Below, piece by piece: positions 27,435-36,052 of a DNA stretch of 64,000 nucleotides. Made by a program: the position numbers and the translations under genes. Origin of the DNA: Sphingomonadales bacterium (GTDB taxonomy: Bacteria > Pseudomonadota > Alphaproteobacteria > Sphingomonadales > Sphingomonadaceae); NCBI GenBank assembly GCA_028871475.1, contig JAGWMZ010000001.1, forward strand, positions 124,001-188,000, read 5' to 3'. Each line of letters begins with the position of its first letter. Positions within the stretch are counted from its first letter, which is position 1. The notes below the pieces were generated by a model. The model saw nothing but the letters and a program-made list of their open reading frames with translations. It had not been told where the DNA came from and did not search any database.

Positions 27435-29569
27435 CGTCACCCCACGAAAAGGCCGCACGATCCATGATTGACCGCCGTTCCCTGTTACGTCATTCGCTCG
27501 CCGGGGCGGGGCTGGCCAGCCTGCCGCCTGCCCTGGCGCGCGCCGCCGCCATCGGGCCGGACCGGCGCAGCGGCACGCTGGGCGATGTCGCCCATATCGT
27601 CGTGCTGATGCAGGAAAACCGGGGCTTCGACCATTATTTCGGCACGATGCCGGGCGTGCGCGGCTTTGGCGACCGCTTTCCCATTCCCCTGCCCCCCGGC
27701 CCCGATGGCAAGCCGCGCACGGTCTGGGACCAGAGCGATGGCAAGCGCATCATGCGCCCCTTCCCGCTCGTCACCAGCAGCGATTTCGACCTGATGCGGA
27801 TGCTGGGCACGCCCCACACCTGGAACAATGCCCAGCGCGCATGGGACAATGGCCGCATGGCGAACTGGCCCGCCGTCAAGACGCATCGCTCCATGGCCCA
27901 TTACGCCGCGCAGGACATTCCCTTCCAGTGGGCGATGGCACAGGCCTTTACGCTCTGCGATGCCTATCACTGCTCGATGCAGACAGGCACCAACACCAAC
28001 CGCCTGTTCCTGTGGTGTGCCAACAACGACCCCTATGGGCAAGGCGGCGGCCCGGCCATCAACAACCCCGACGATGATCTGAGCAAGCCGGACGCGGCCA
28101 GCCTGCCCCGCTTTTCGTGGACGACCTATCCCGAAAGGCTGGAGGCGGCCGGCGTGAGTTGGGGCATCTATCAGGACATGGCCGACAATTTCGCCGACAA
28201 TCCGCTGGCCAATTTCCTGCAATATCGCGCGGCCTATCGCGGTGATCCCGGCGCGCGCCGGGTGCTGGCCGACAAGGGCCTGAGCACCCGCGCGCTCGAC
28301 CGGCTGCGCGCCGATGCGCTTTCAGGCACGCTGCCGCAGATCAGCTGGGTGATCGGCACGGCGGAAAGTTCCGAACATCCCGGCCCCTCCAGCCCCGCGC
28401 AGGGCGCCGCTTATACAGCGCAGGTGATCGAGGCGCTGACCGCCAACCCCGCCGTCTGGGCGCGCACCGTGCTCTTCGTCAATTTCGACGAGAACGACGG
28501 TTTTTTCGACCATGTGCCGCCCCCCGCGCCGCCCTCGCCCGACCCCAGCCAGCACAGCGGCTTTGCCGGGGCCAGCACGGTTTCCACCGAGGGTGAATAC
28601 CATCTGCTGCCCGCGCCGGGCGCGCCGGGTGACGACCTTGACCTGCGCGGCCGCCCCTATGGGCTAGGCCCACGCGTGCCGATGTATGTTCTCTCGCCCT
28701 GGTCGCGCGGCGGGCGCATCCATTCCGAAGTTGCCGACCATACATCGGTTTTGCGCTTCATGGAGGCGCGTTTCGGCGTCATGGAGCCGGGCATCAGCGC
28801 CTGGCGCCGCGCGGTCTGCTGCGATCTCACCAGTGCCTTCGATTTCGCCAGTGCGACGCCGCCCACCCTGCCGCAGAGCCTTGCCGCCAGCATCGCGCAA
28901 GCGCCCGAGCGCCGTGCCAGAGCGCGCGCAATCGCGCATCAGCCCGATGCCCATCCGCCCGAAAACCAGCCCTTGCCCCTTCAGGCCGCCGGCATTCGCC
29001 CGGCCTGTCCGGCGCGCTATCGGCTCGAGGTGACCTGTGCGCCCTCGCCCGATGCCACGGCCATGGCGCTGACCTTCATGGCACAGGCCGGGCTGGCCGG
29101 CGTTTTTCAGGTCTATGACCGCCTTGCGCTCGACCAGATACCGCGCCGCTTCACGGTGCAGCCGGGTGAAAGCCTGACCGACATCTGGCCCGCGCATGGG
29201 TCCGATCGGCGCTATGATCTCTGGGTGCTTGGCCCGGCAGGGTTCCATCGCGGCTTTGTCGGCAGCCTTACAGAAGGCGGCGAAGCACAGGGCGGCGAAC
29301 CGGCACTCGAATGGTCGCTGGAGAAGGATCATCTGCGCGTAACGCTGGCAGCAGGCCATCATGGCGTGCATATGGCATCACCGGCCTATCATGCCCATCA
29401 CCAGCCCTGGGCGCCCGGCGCCAAGGGCGGCACGATGCGCTGGCCGCTGGCCGCCACCCATGGCTGGTATGACCTGCTGATGGAGCGCCCCGACGGCTGG
29501 CAAAGGCGGCTGGCTGGCAGGCTGGACGGCCCATGGATGGCGATCACCGACCCGGCGGGCATCGGCTAA
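27431..29569 (+). CDS. Tat-exported phospholipase C, phosphocholine-specific type
   Basis: This 712-aa protein starts with a twin-arginine signal (DRRSLLRHSLAGAGLA, R15-R16). The phosphoesterase domain has QENRGFDHYFGTMPG at residues 61-75 and FDENDGFFDHVPP, both metal/active-site regions. Two C-terminal beta-domains of the DUF756 type follow (about 525-610 and 625-705). The layout matches non-hemolytic and hemolytic PLC of Pseudomonas, which split phosphatidylcholine or sphingomyelin. It acts in the periplasm or outside. An alternative start is the ATG at 27464. It shares an operon with the lysR gene. Confidence 0.9.
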   Translation: MTSPHEKAARSMIDRRSLLRHSLAGAGLASLPPALARAAAIGPDRRSGTLGDVAHIVVLMQENRGFDHYFGTMPGVRGFGDRFPIPLPPGPDGKPRTVWDQSDGKRIMRPFPLVTSSDFDLMRMLGTPHTWNNAQRAWDNGRMANWPAVKTHRSMAHYAAQDIPFQWAMAQAFTLCDAYHCSMQTGTNTNRLFLWCANNDPYGQGGGPAINNPDDDLSKPDAASLPRFSWTTYPERLEAAGVSWGIYQDMADNFADNPLANFLQYRAAYRGDPGARRVLADKGLSTRALDRLRADALSGTLPQISWVIGTAESSEHPGPSSPAQGAAYTAQVIEALTANPAVWARTVLFVNFDENDGFFDHVPPPAPPSPDPSQHSGFAGASTVSTEGEYHLLPAPGAPGDDLDLRGRPYGLGPRVPMYVLSPWSRGGRIHSEVADHTSVLRFMEARFGVMEPGISAWRRAVCCDLTSAFDFASATPPTLPQSLAASIAQAPERRARARAIAHQPDAHPPENQPLPLQAAGIRPACPARYRLEVTCAPSPDATAMALTFMAQAGLAGVFQVYDRLALDQIPRRFTVQPGESLTDIWPAHGSDRRYDLWVLGPAGFHRGFVGSLTEGGEAQGGEPALEWSLEKDHLRVTLAAGHHGVHMASPAYHAHHQPWAPGAKGGTMRWPLAATHGWYDLLMERPDGWQRRLAGRLDGPWMAITDPAGIG

Positions 29570-29660
29570 GCCCCGGCGCTATCGGTCATCGTTCCGTCAC
29601 GGATCGGTCATGCAGATCTCGTAACGGGCCTGTACCCACCCCTCACATCGCGATGGAAAC

Positions 29661-30998
29661 GTGCCCCAACAGACCGCCACTTCCTCGCCCCATGCTGCAA
29701 CGGCGCCCGCCCTTGCGCTCCCCCCGGCGGCGGCGCGCCACGGCGGGGCGCAGTGGCTCTCGAACCTCTCGCCCATCCCCTTTGGCATCTATGCCGGGCT
29801 GATGGCCTTTGGCGTCTATTTCGCCATGTATGCCTTTCGCAAACCCTTCACCGTCGCTGATTTTGGCGGGATGACCATTGGCGGCGTCGACTACAAGATC
29901 GTGCTGGTGATCGCCCAGGTGGTGGGTTACGCGCTCTCCAAGATGGTCGGCGTAAAAATCATCGCCGAATTGCCCGTCCATCGCCGCGTGCTGGGCATTC
30001 TGGCGCAGATCGGCGTGGCAGAGGCCGCGCTCGTCGGCTTTGCCCTCATTCCCGCACCATGGAACGCGCCCTGCCTGCTGCTCAACGGGCTGGCGCTGGG
30101 GATGATCTGGGGCATGGTCTTTGCCTTTGTCGAGGGGCGCCGCCAGTCCGAACTCATCGCCGCCATCCTGTGCGCCAGCTTCATCCTGTCCTCTGGCGTC
30201 GTCAAATCGGTTGGCGAATGGACGCTTCTGCGCGGCACCAGCCCCTTCTGGATGCCCGCCATCACCGGCGCGATCTTCACGCCCATGCTGCTGATCTGCC
30301 TTTATGGCCTGTCCATCCTGCCCCAGCCTGATGCGCGCGACATTGCCGAGCGGGTGGAGCGCAAACCGATGGATGCCAAGGCCCGCCGGGCCGTCTGGCG
30401 CCGTTATGCCGCCGGGCTGAGCGCGCTGGTCGTACTCTATGTGATGCTGACCGCGCTGCGCGATTTTCGCGACAATTTTTCGGCCGACATCTGGCGCGAA
30501 GTGGGCCTTGGCCAGCAGGCCGAAATCTTCGCATGGACCGAACTGCCCGTCAGCATGATCGTGCTGGCGGCGCTGGCGATGCTGATGGTGGTGCGCGACA
30601 ATCGCCGCGCGTTGCGGGCCAATTTCCTGCTGGTGGGGTTCGGCCTCATCCTCTCGGCGGCGGCCTCATTGGCTTTCTCGCTTCACGCAATCGGGCCGGT
30701 CGTGTGGATGATCCTGCTCGGCGCGGGGCTCTATCTGGGCTACACGCCCTTCAACGGCATTCTCTTTGACCGGCTCGTGGCCAGCGGCGGCACGGTGGGG
30801 AATGCAGGCTTCCTCATCTATGTCGCCGATGCCTTTGGCTATGCCGGAACGGTGGGGCTGCTGCTGCTGCGCAGCGCCCTGGGCCTGCATATGGGCTGGA
30901 CACATGTGCTCATCATGCTCAGCCTGGGGGCCAGCGTTCTGGGTCTGGCCCTGCTCGCCTTTGCCTGGCGTTATTTCGACCGGGCGGTGGCGGGCTGA
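29661..30998 (+). CDS. MFS-like polytopic membrane protein (resembles DUF5690)
   Basis: This 445-aa protein has about 12 hydrophobic segments, starting after a soluble ~30-residue head (LSNLSPIPFGIYAGLMAFGVYFAMYAFRKPF-like first helix). YAFRKPFTVADF, ALRDFRDNFSADIWREVG and YTPFNGILFDRL are distinctive and fit DUF5690, a major-facilitator-related family of unknown function. The start codon is a GTG; no upstream ATG is in frame. It is 91 bp after the phospholipase gene, so it is probably in the same operon and could transport a phosphonate or phosphate ester. The 3' end overlaps the convergent arsR gene by 28 bp. Confidence 0.75.
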   Translation: MPQQTATSSPHAATAPALALPPAAARHGGAQWLSNLSPIPFGIYAGLMAFGVYFAMYAFRKPFTVADFGGMTIGGVDYKIVLVIAQVVGYALSKMVGVKIIAELPVHRRVLGILAQIGVAEAALVGFALIPAPWNAPCLLLNGLALGMIWGMVFAFVEGRRQSELIAAILCASFILSSGVVKSVGEWTLLRGTSPFWMPAITGAIFTPMLLICLYGLSILPQPDARDIAERVERKPMDAKARRAVWRRYAAGLSALVVLYVMLTALRDFRDNFSADIWREVGLGQQAEIFAWTELPVSMIVLAALAMLMVVRDNRRALRANFLLVGFGLILSAAASLAFSLHAIGPVVWMILLGAGLYLGYTPFNGILFDRLVASGGTVGNAGFLIYVADAFGYAGTVGLLLLRSALGLHMGWTHVLIMLSLGASVLGLALLAFAWRYFDRAVAG

Positions 30999-31342
30999 TC
31001 GCCCTGCCGGCCCGGGCCGCAGGATACGCCCGCCAGCCCGTGGATATCGTAAAGCTCGCAAAGCGCATGGATGACGCCTGAAACGATCGGGTCCTTCAGC
31101 CGATACCAGCGCAGATTGGCGTCCACCCTCACCTCCACCACATCCTCACTGCGCAAAATGCCCAGATGCTGCGAGACCGCCGACTGCTTGAGGCCAGTAA
31201 GCGCCACCAGTTCATTGACGCTCACCTCACCCTCATCCATCCGGCACAGCATCAGCAGCCGTTCGGGGTTGCTCATCGCCTTGAGGCGTTGGGACATGAA
31301 GGCGGCATTGGCCTTGAGCTGGGTGCGATCCGTTGGTTTCAT
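30971..31342 (-). CDS. ArsR-family regulator, probable (per)sulfide sensor of BigR/SqrR type
   Basis: This 123-aa winged-helix protein reads NPERLLMLCRMDEGEVSVNELV, then the recognition helix region LTGLKQSAVSQHLGILR. It has cysteines C33, C95 and C108. C33 sits where BigR/SqrR-type sulfide sensors have their first redox cysteine. The second conserved position is near C95, about one helical turn away, so the match is partial. It is the last gene of the rhodanese-MFP-RND-arsR operon, coupled to RND by ATGA, and faces an SQR operon. This fits sulfide response better than metal response. Confidence 0.75.
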   Translation of the reverse strand: MKPTDRTQLKANAAFMSQRLKAMSNPERLLMLCRMDEGEVSVNELVALTGLKQSAVSQHLGILRSEDVVEVRVDANLRWYRLKDPIVSGVIHALCELYDIHGLAGVSCGPGRQGDQPATARSK

Positions 31343-34300
31343 TGCGACTCCGCAGATAGTGCCATTCCATCGTCACGCAAGACAACGTAGATCGCTGGAA
31401 TGACCAGCAGGGTGAGCAGAGTGGAGGAGGCAAGGCCAAAGAGCAGCGAAATGGCCAGCCCCTGAAAGATCGGATCGGTCAGGATCACGCTGGCCCCGAT
31501 CATCGCCGCCGCCGCCGTGAGCGCGATGGGTTTCACACGGATGCGCCCCGCCTCGATCAGCACCTGACGCAAGGGTTTGCCCGGCGTGGCGGTGTGGCGG
31601 ATGAAATCGACCAGCAGGATCGAATTGCGCACGATGATGCCCGCCAGCGCGATAAAGCCGATCATGCTGGTGGCGGTGAAGGGCGCGCCAAACAGCATAT
31701 GACCCAGCACGATGCCGATCAGCGTCAGCGGCACGGGTGTCAGGATCACCAGCGGGAGTTTGAAGCTGCCGAACTGGCCAACGACCAGCACATAGATCGC
31801 CAGCAAGGCCACCATGAAGGCGCCGCCCATATCGCGGAAAGTGACCCAGGTGATCTCCCATTCGCCATCCCACAGGATGGAGGGGTGGCTTTCATCCTGC
31901 GGCTGCCCATGCATCAGGATCTCGGGCTTGACCATGCCGCGGCCCGCCCAGTCATAGGCCTCCACCGCCTTGTCCACCGCCATCAACCCATAGATCGGCG
32001 CTTCATAGCGGCCCGCCATATCGGCCATGACCATGGTGGCCCCGCGCCCGTCGCGGCGGAAGATGGCCTGGCCGCCCGCCTCGCGGCGCAGATCGACCAG
32101 TTCGCCCAGCCCCAGCAACTGACCCGAGGGCGTGGCCGCCACCGGTGTTGCCGCCAGCACGCCGCTGGCCCGGCGCTGGCTCTGGTCCAGCCCGATCTCG
32201 ACCGGCAGCGGATCGCGGCCCGGCCCTTGCGGCACATAGGTCAGCACTTGCTTGCCCATCAGCGCGCCGATGGAATCGAGCACCTGCCCCTCGCCAATGC
32301 CATAATGGTCGAGCTTGTCGCGGTCGGGCACCAGACGCAGCGTGGGGCGCGGCAGGCCAAAGGAATTGTCGGTATCGACGATGAAGGGCACCGATTTGAA
32401 GAGCTGCTCCAGCACCAGCGCCGTCTTTTGCCGCGTGGCTTCATCAGGCCCATAGACCTCGGCCAGCAGAGTGGCCAGCACGGGCGGGCCGGGCGGCGTT
32501 TCCACCACCTTGATAACCCCGCCCACCGGCAAAGTGATGGCGCGCAAACGCTGGCGCAGATCCACCGCGATGGCATGGCTCGAACGGCTACGCTCGTCCT
32601 TGGGGGCCAGCGTGACCATCACATCGCCCATCTCGGGCTGGGCACGCAAAAAGTAATGCCGCACCAGGCCGTTGAAGTTGAAGGGCGCCGCCGTGCCCGC
32701 ATAGGCTTCCATCGCCGTCACCTCGGGGATCTGGCGGGCGATGGCGGCGGCTTGTTCCGCCACGCGGCCGGTCTGCTCCAGCGACGTGCCCGCAGGCATG
32801 TCGATGACCAGTTGCACCTCGCTCTTGTTGTCAAAGGGCAGCAGCTTCACCGTCACCGCCTTGAAATAGAACATCGAGCAGGCGACCAGCGTGGCCACAC
32901 CGACGCCGATCAGAAAGCGCCGCGCGCTTTGGCGGGTGGCGATGACGCGGCTGGCATAGCGGGCATAGAGCACGCCGAGCCGGCCACCGCCCTCCTCGTC
33001 ATGGCCATGCGCCAGCGTCTTGCGGGCAAAGCGGATCATCAGCCAGGGCGCGATGACCACCGCCACGAAGAAGGAAAACACCATCGCCGCCGAAGCATTG
33101 ATCGGGATCGGCGCCATATAGGGCCCCATCAACCCCGACACGAAGAGCATCGGCAGCAAGGCTGCCACCACCGTCAGAGTGGCGATAATCGTGGGGTTGC
33201 CGACCTCGGCCACGGCCTCGATGGCGGCCTGCTGGCGGCTGCGACCATCCTTCATGCCCCAATGACGCGCGATGTTCTCGATCATCACGATGGCATCATC
33301 CACCAGAATGCCGATCGAGAAGATCAGCGCGAAGAGGCTGACCCGGTTGATCGAGAACCCCATGATGCGGCTGGCGAACATGGTGAGCATGATGGTGGTG
33401 GGAATGACGATGGCCGTCACCCCCGCCTCGCGCCAGCCGATGGCAAAGCCGATGAGGATGACGATGGAAACGGTTGCCAGCGCGAGATGAAAGATCAGCT
33501 CATTGGCCTTGTCATTGGCCGTCTCGCCATAATTGCGGGTGACGTTGACCGTAATGCTGGAGGGGATCAGCCCCCCTTTCAGCGCCTGCACCCGCGCGAC
33601 CACCGCCTGCGACACATCCACCGCATTGGCCCCGTTGCGCTTGGCAATGGCAATGGAAACGGCAGGCCCCATCGACCAGCCCTGGCCATCGCGCGCCCAG
33701 CGCCAGCTATGGGCCTGATCCTGCGCCCCGCCCTGCTCGATCCGCGCCACATCGCCCAGCAGCACCGGCGCTCCGCCCGCCGAACGCACCGTCAGCCGGC
33801 GCAGCGCGTCAGCGCTGCCCAAAGGTGCCCCCGCCATGACGGCCAGCGCCTGCCCATCCTCTCGAACGGTGCCTGCCGGGAAGGAACGCCCTCCCTGACG
33901 CACCGCCTCCATGAGGCTGGAAAGCGGCACGCGCGCGGCGGCCAGCCTTGCCGGATCGGGAATGATGCGGATGACATCGCGTTGCCCCCCGGTGATGAAG
34001 GTGAGCCCCACGTCATCCACCTTGGCCACTTCGCCGCGCAGCTTGGTGGCCAGCGTATAGAGGCTGCGCTCGTCCCAGCCAGGGCCCCTGGGCGTCAGCG
34101 TCAGCACCACGATGGGCACATCGGAAATGCCGCGCACGGTGATCTGCGGAGGCAAAACGCCCGCCGGGATCTTGTCGATGTTGGCCTTGATCTTTTCATC
34201 GACGCGGGTGGCCGCCGCTTCCGGGTCCTGCCCCACGTTGAAGCGGGCGGTCACCATCACGCCATTGTCCTGCGCCTGGGTGTAGACATGCTCCACCCCG

Positions 34301-34539
34301 TCGATCGACTTGACGATCTGTTCGAGCGGCTTGCCCGCCAGTTCGACCGTATCGGCCGCCGAGAGCCCCGGCGCCGCGACGCGGATGTCCACCATGGGCA
34401 CCTTGATCTGCGGCTCTTCCTCACGCGGAATGGTGATGGTGGCAATCAGCCCCACTAGAATGGCGGCCAGCAGGAAGAGCGGCGTCAGCGGCGAAGCAAT
34501 CGTCGCGCGGGTGATGCGGCCGGAAATACCCAAATTCAT
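31339..34539 (-). CDS. RND efflux pump inner-membrane permease
   Basis: This 1066-aa AcrB-superfamily transporter has 12 membrane segments and two large periplasmic loops. The proton-relay region of TM4 reads GILVDDAIVMIENI with the conserved Asp pair. It begins with SPLTPLFLLAAILVGLIATITIPREEEPQI, typical of RND pumps encoded with sulfur genes. It couples by ATGA overlaps both to the upstream MFP gene and downstream to arsR. With the MFP and the TolC-like protein in the facing operon it can form a complete tripartite pump. The exported compound is unknown; a reactive sulfur compound is inferred from the neighbours. Confidence 0.9.
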   Translation of the reverse strand: MNLGISGRITRATIASPLTPLFLLAAILVGLIATITIPREEEPQIKVPMVDIRVAAPGLSAADTVELAGKPLEQIVKSIDGVEHVYTQAQDNGVMVTARFNVGQDPEAAATRVDEKIKANIDKIPAGVLPPQITVRGISDVPIVVLTLTPRGPGWDERSLYTLATKLRGEVAKVDDVGLTFITGGQRDVIRIIPDPARLAAARVPLSSLMEAVRQGGRSFPAGTVREDGQALAVMAGAPLGSADALRRLTVRSAGGAPVLLGDVARIEQGGAQDQAHSWRWARDGQGWSMGPAVSIAIAKRNGANAVDVSQAVVARVQALKGGLIPSSITVNVTRNYGETANDKANELIFHLALATVSIVILIGFAIGWREAGVTAIVIPTTIMLTMFASRIMGFSINRVSLFALIFSIGILVDDAIVMIENIARHWGMKDGRSRQQAAIEAVAEVGNPTIIATLTVVAALLPMLFVSGLMGPYMAPIPINASAAMVFSFFVAVVIAPWLMIRFARKTLAHGHDEEGGGRLGVLYARYASRVIATRQSARRFLIGVGVATLVACSMFYFKAVTVKLLPFDNKSEVQLVIDMPAGTSLEQTGRVAEQAAAIARQIPEVTAMEAYAGTAAPFNFNGLVRHYFLRAQPEMGDVMVTLAPKDERSRSSHAIAVDLRQRLRAITLPVGGVIKVVETPPGPPVLATLLAEVYGPDEATRQKTALVLEQLFKSVPFIVDTDNSFGLPRPTLRLVPDRDKLDHYGIGEGQVLDSIGALMGKQVLTYVPQGPGRDPLPVEIGLDQSQRRASGVLAATPVAATPSGQLLGLGELVDLRREAGGQAIFRRDGRGATMVMADMAGRYEAPIYGLMAVDKAVEAYDWAGRGMVKPEILMHGQPQDESHPSILWDGEWEITWVTFRDMGGAFMVALLAIYVLVVGQFGSFKLPLVILTPVPLTLIGIVLGHMLFGAPFTATSMIGFIALAGIIVRNSILLVDFIRHTATPGKPLRQVLIEAGRIRVKPIALTAAAAMIGASVILTDPIFQGLAISLLFGLASSTLLTLLVIPAIYVVLRDDGMALSAESQ

Positions 34540-35534
34540 CGCGTCGCTCCGACCAGCACATCACCGGCCGAAACGCCCGAGAGCAGTTCCACCTTGTCAT
34601 CAGCGGCAGGCGCTGTCTGCACCGGCACGGTGCTGGCCGCCCCATCCTTGCCCAGCACATCGACATAATCGAGGCCATAGCGTGTGGTGACAAAGCTGCG
34701 CGGCACGACAAGCCCGCGATGAGTACCCGCAGCCAGGCTTGCACCCATGCGCCGACCGATCAGCGCGGCATCAAGCCCGGCCATGGCGACATCGGCGCTG
34801 ACCTGCCCGGCCTGCACGGCGGGATAGATCCGCGTCACATGCCCCTCAGCCGTCATGCCATCCACGCGCACTCTGGCGCCGGCACGAACCCGGGCCGCCA
34901 GCGCTTCCGGCAGGTCGAGCCGCAGCACCACCGGGCCGGAGGTGACCACCGCCACCACCATGCCCGGCGCCACGGGCGATCCGGCAGGGACATCGGCGCG
35001 CAGCACGCGGCCATTGGCGGGGGCCACCACCAGCCCATTGCCCGCCACGGCCCGCACCGCAGATTGCTGCGCCCGCGCCGCCGCGATCTGCGCCTGCGCG
35101 GAACGTGCCCCGGCCTCGGCCTGATCGAGCTTTGCCTGGGCATAGACGCCATTGGCGGTGAGGAATTTGACCCGCGCCAGTTCAGCCCCGGCCTGCTGGG
35201 CCTGCGCGGCGGCGGCGGCGGCCTGCGCGCCATAGGCATTGGCCTGATAGGCCAGTTGCGTGTCGGTGATGCGCCCGATCACCTGTCCCTTGCGCACAGT
35301 ATCACCCGCAAGCACCGACAGGGAGGTCAACACGCCGGGAATGCGTGCGATGACCTGCGCCTGATCCCGTGTGGTCACCTCGGCGGACACGCTTTGCCAG
35401 TCGGTCGTGTCGCTGGCCGCAAGGGTGAGGCGCGGACCGTTTGCGGTCACAGGCTTGTCCTGTGTCGCCTCCTGTCCGCCGCAAGCTGCCAGCGGCAAGG
35501 CCAGCATGACGATCAACCCCAAACCCTTGCGCAT
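34536..35534 (-). CDS. RND membrane-fusion (adaptor) lipoprotein
   Basis: This 332-aa periplasmic adaptor starts MRKGLGLIVMLALPLAACGG with a lipobox (LAAC), so it is anchored to the inner membrane through a lipidated cysteine. Barrel-sandwich halves (PGVLTSLSVLAGDTVRKGQVIG and VVAPANGRVLRADVPAGSPV) flank an alanine-rich alpha-hairpin. The open frame runs 138 codons further upstream antisense-like through the rhodanese gene, but GGGAG places the start at 35534. Its stop and the RND start overlap (ATGA). Confidence 0.88.
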   Translation of the reverse strand: MRKGLGLIVMLALPLAACGGQEATQDKPVTANGPRLTLAASDTTDWQSVSAEVTTRDQAQVIARIPGVLTSLSVLAGDTVRKGQVIGRITDTQLAYQANAYGAQAAAAAAQAQQAGAELARVKFLTANGVYAQAKLDQAEAGARSAQAQIAAARAQQSAVRAVAGNGLVVAPANGRVLRADVPAGSPVAPGMVVAVVTSGPVVLRLDLPEALAARVRAGARVRVDGMTAEGHVTRIYPAVQAGQVSADVAMAGLDAALIGRRMGASLAAGTHRGLVVPRSFVTTRYGLDYVDVLGKDGAASTVPVQTAPAADDKVELLSGVSAGDVLVGATR

Positions 35535-35566
35535 GGTTTTCTCCCGTCCCCTTGGCTGCAAGCCGA

Positions 35567-35905
35567 TCAGCGCGCCACCGGCAGTCCGGCCGCCACCCAG
35601 GCGCCGAACCCTCCGGCCAGATGGGTATCCACCGCCGCTTGCGCCGCCGCGCAGGCATCGAGCGCCATGCCCGAACGCTTGCCGCCCTGACAGGCCAGCA
35701 CCAGCACCTTGCCCGGATGGGCAGGCAGCGCGGCAGGCTGAAAGGTGGAAAGCGGCATGTTGATGGCCCCGGGAATATGGCCTGCGGCAAACTCGCCAGG
35801 CTCGCGCACATCGACGATCACCGCCTGATTCGCCCCGGCCATGGCCGAGAGCGTCCTGGCGTCGATCTCGTGGTGTTTTGCCGATTTCCCAAAACCGAAG
35901 ATCAT
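35567..35905 (-). CDS. Single-domain rhodanese (thiosulfate/persulfide sulfurtransferase)
   Basis: This 112-aa protein is one rhodanese domain: VIVDVREPGEFAAGHIPGAINMP and an active-site loop ACQGGKRSG with persulfide-carrying C72. It probably moves sulfane sulfur made by the divergent SQR to an acceptor such as glutathione. The ribosome site GGGAG precedes the ATG at 35905. It is first in the rhodanese-MFP-RND-arsR operon, 32 bp before the MFP gene. Confidence 0.9.
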   Translation of the reverse strand: MIFGFGKSAKHHEIDARTLSAMAGANQAVIVDVREPGEFAAGHIPGAINMPLSTFQPAALPAHPGKVLVLACQGGKRSGMALDACAAAQAAVDTHLAGGFGAWVAAGLPVAR

Positions 35906-35957
35906 TCTGCTTCTCCCTGCGACGCATTGACACTGCCGCAAAATTCATATCTTGCTT

Positions 35958-35977
35958 ATATTGCTATTTACGAATAT
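35958..35977. promoter_or_regulatory. Candidate ArsR operator in the rhodanese/sqr divergent promoter
   Basis: ATATTG-N8-GAATAT (arms 35958-35963 and 35972-35977) is an inverted repeat with one mismatch, in the AT-rich centre of the 147-bp divergent region. It resembles the ATTC-N8-GAAT type of site reported for SqrR/BigR-like repressors. It is placed to control both operons. Confidence 0.5.
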
Positions 35978-36052
35978 TAGTCAAGCCTGTTTCAAGCAGG
36001 TCGCATGAGTCCTGACCGGCCTGCCCTGCACCATCGAGAGGGAGAAAACCCC

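Noticed and set aside
31594..34458. 954-codon rightward open frame opposite the RND gene
   Set aside because: Its composition is rich in His/Arg/Gln, as expected for an antisense shadow, and no family motif is present. The RND frame is certain.
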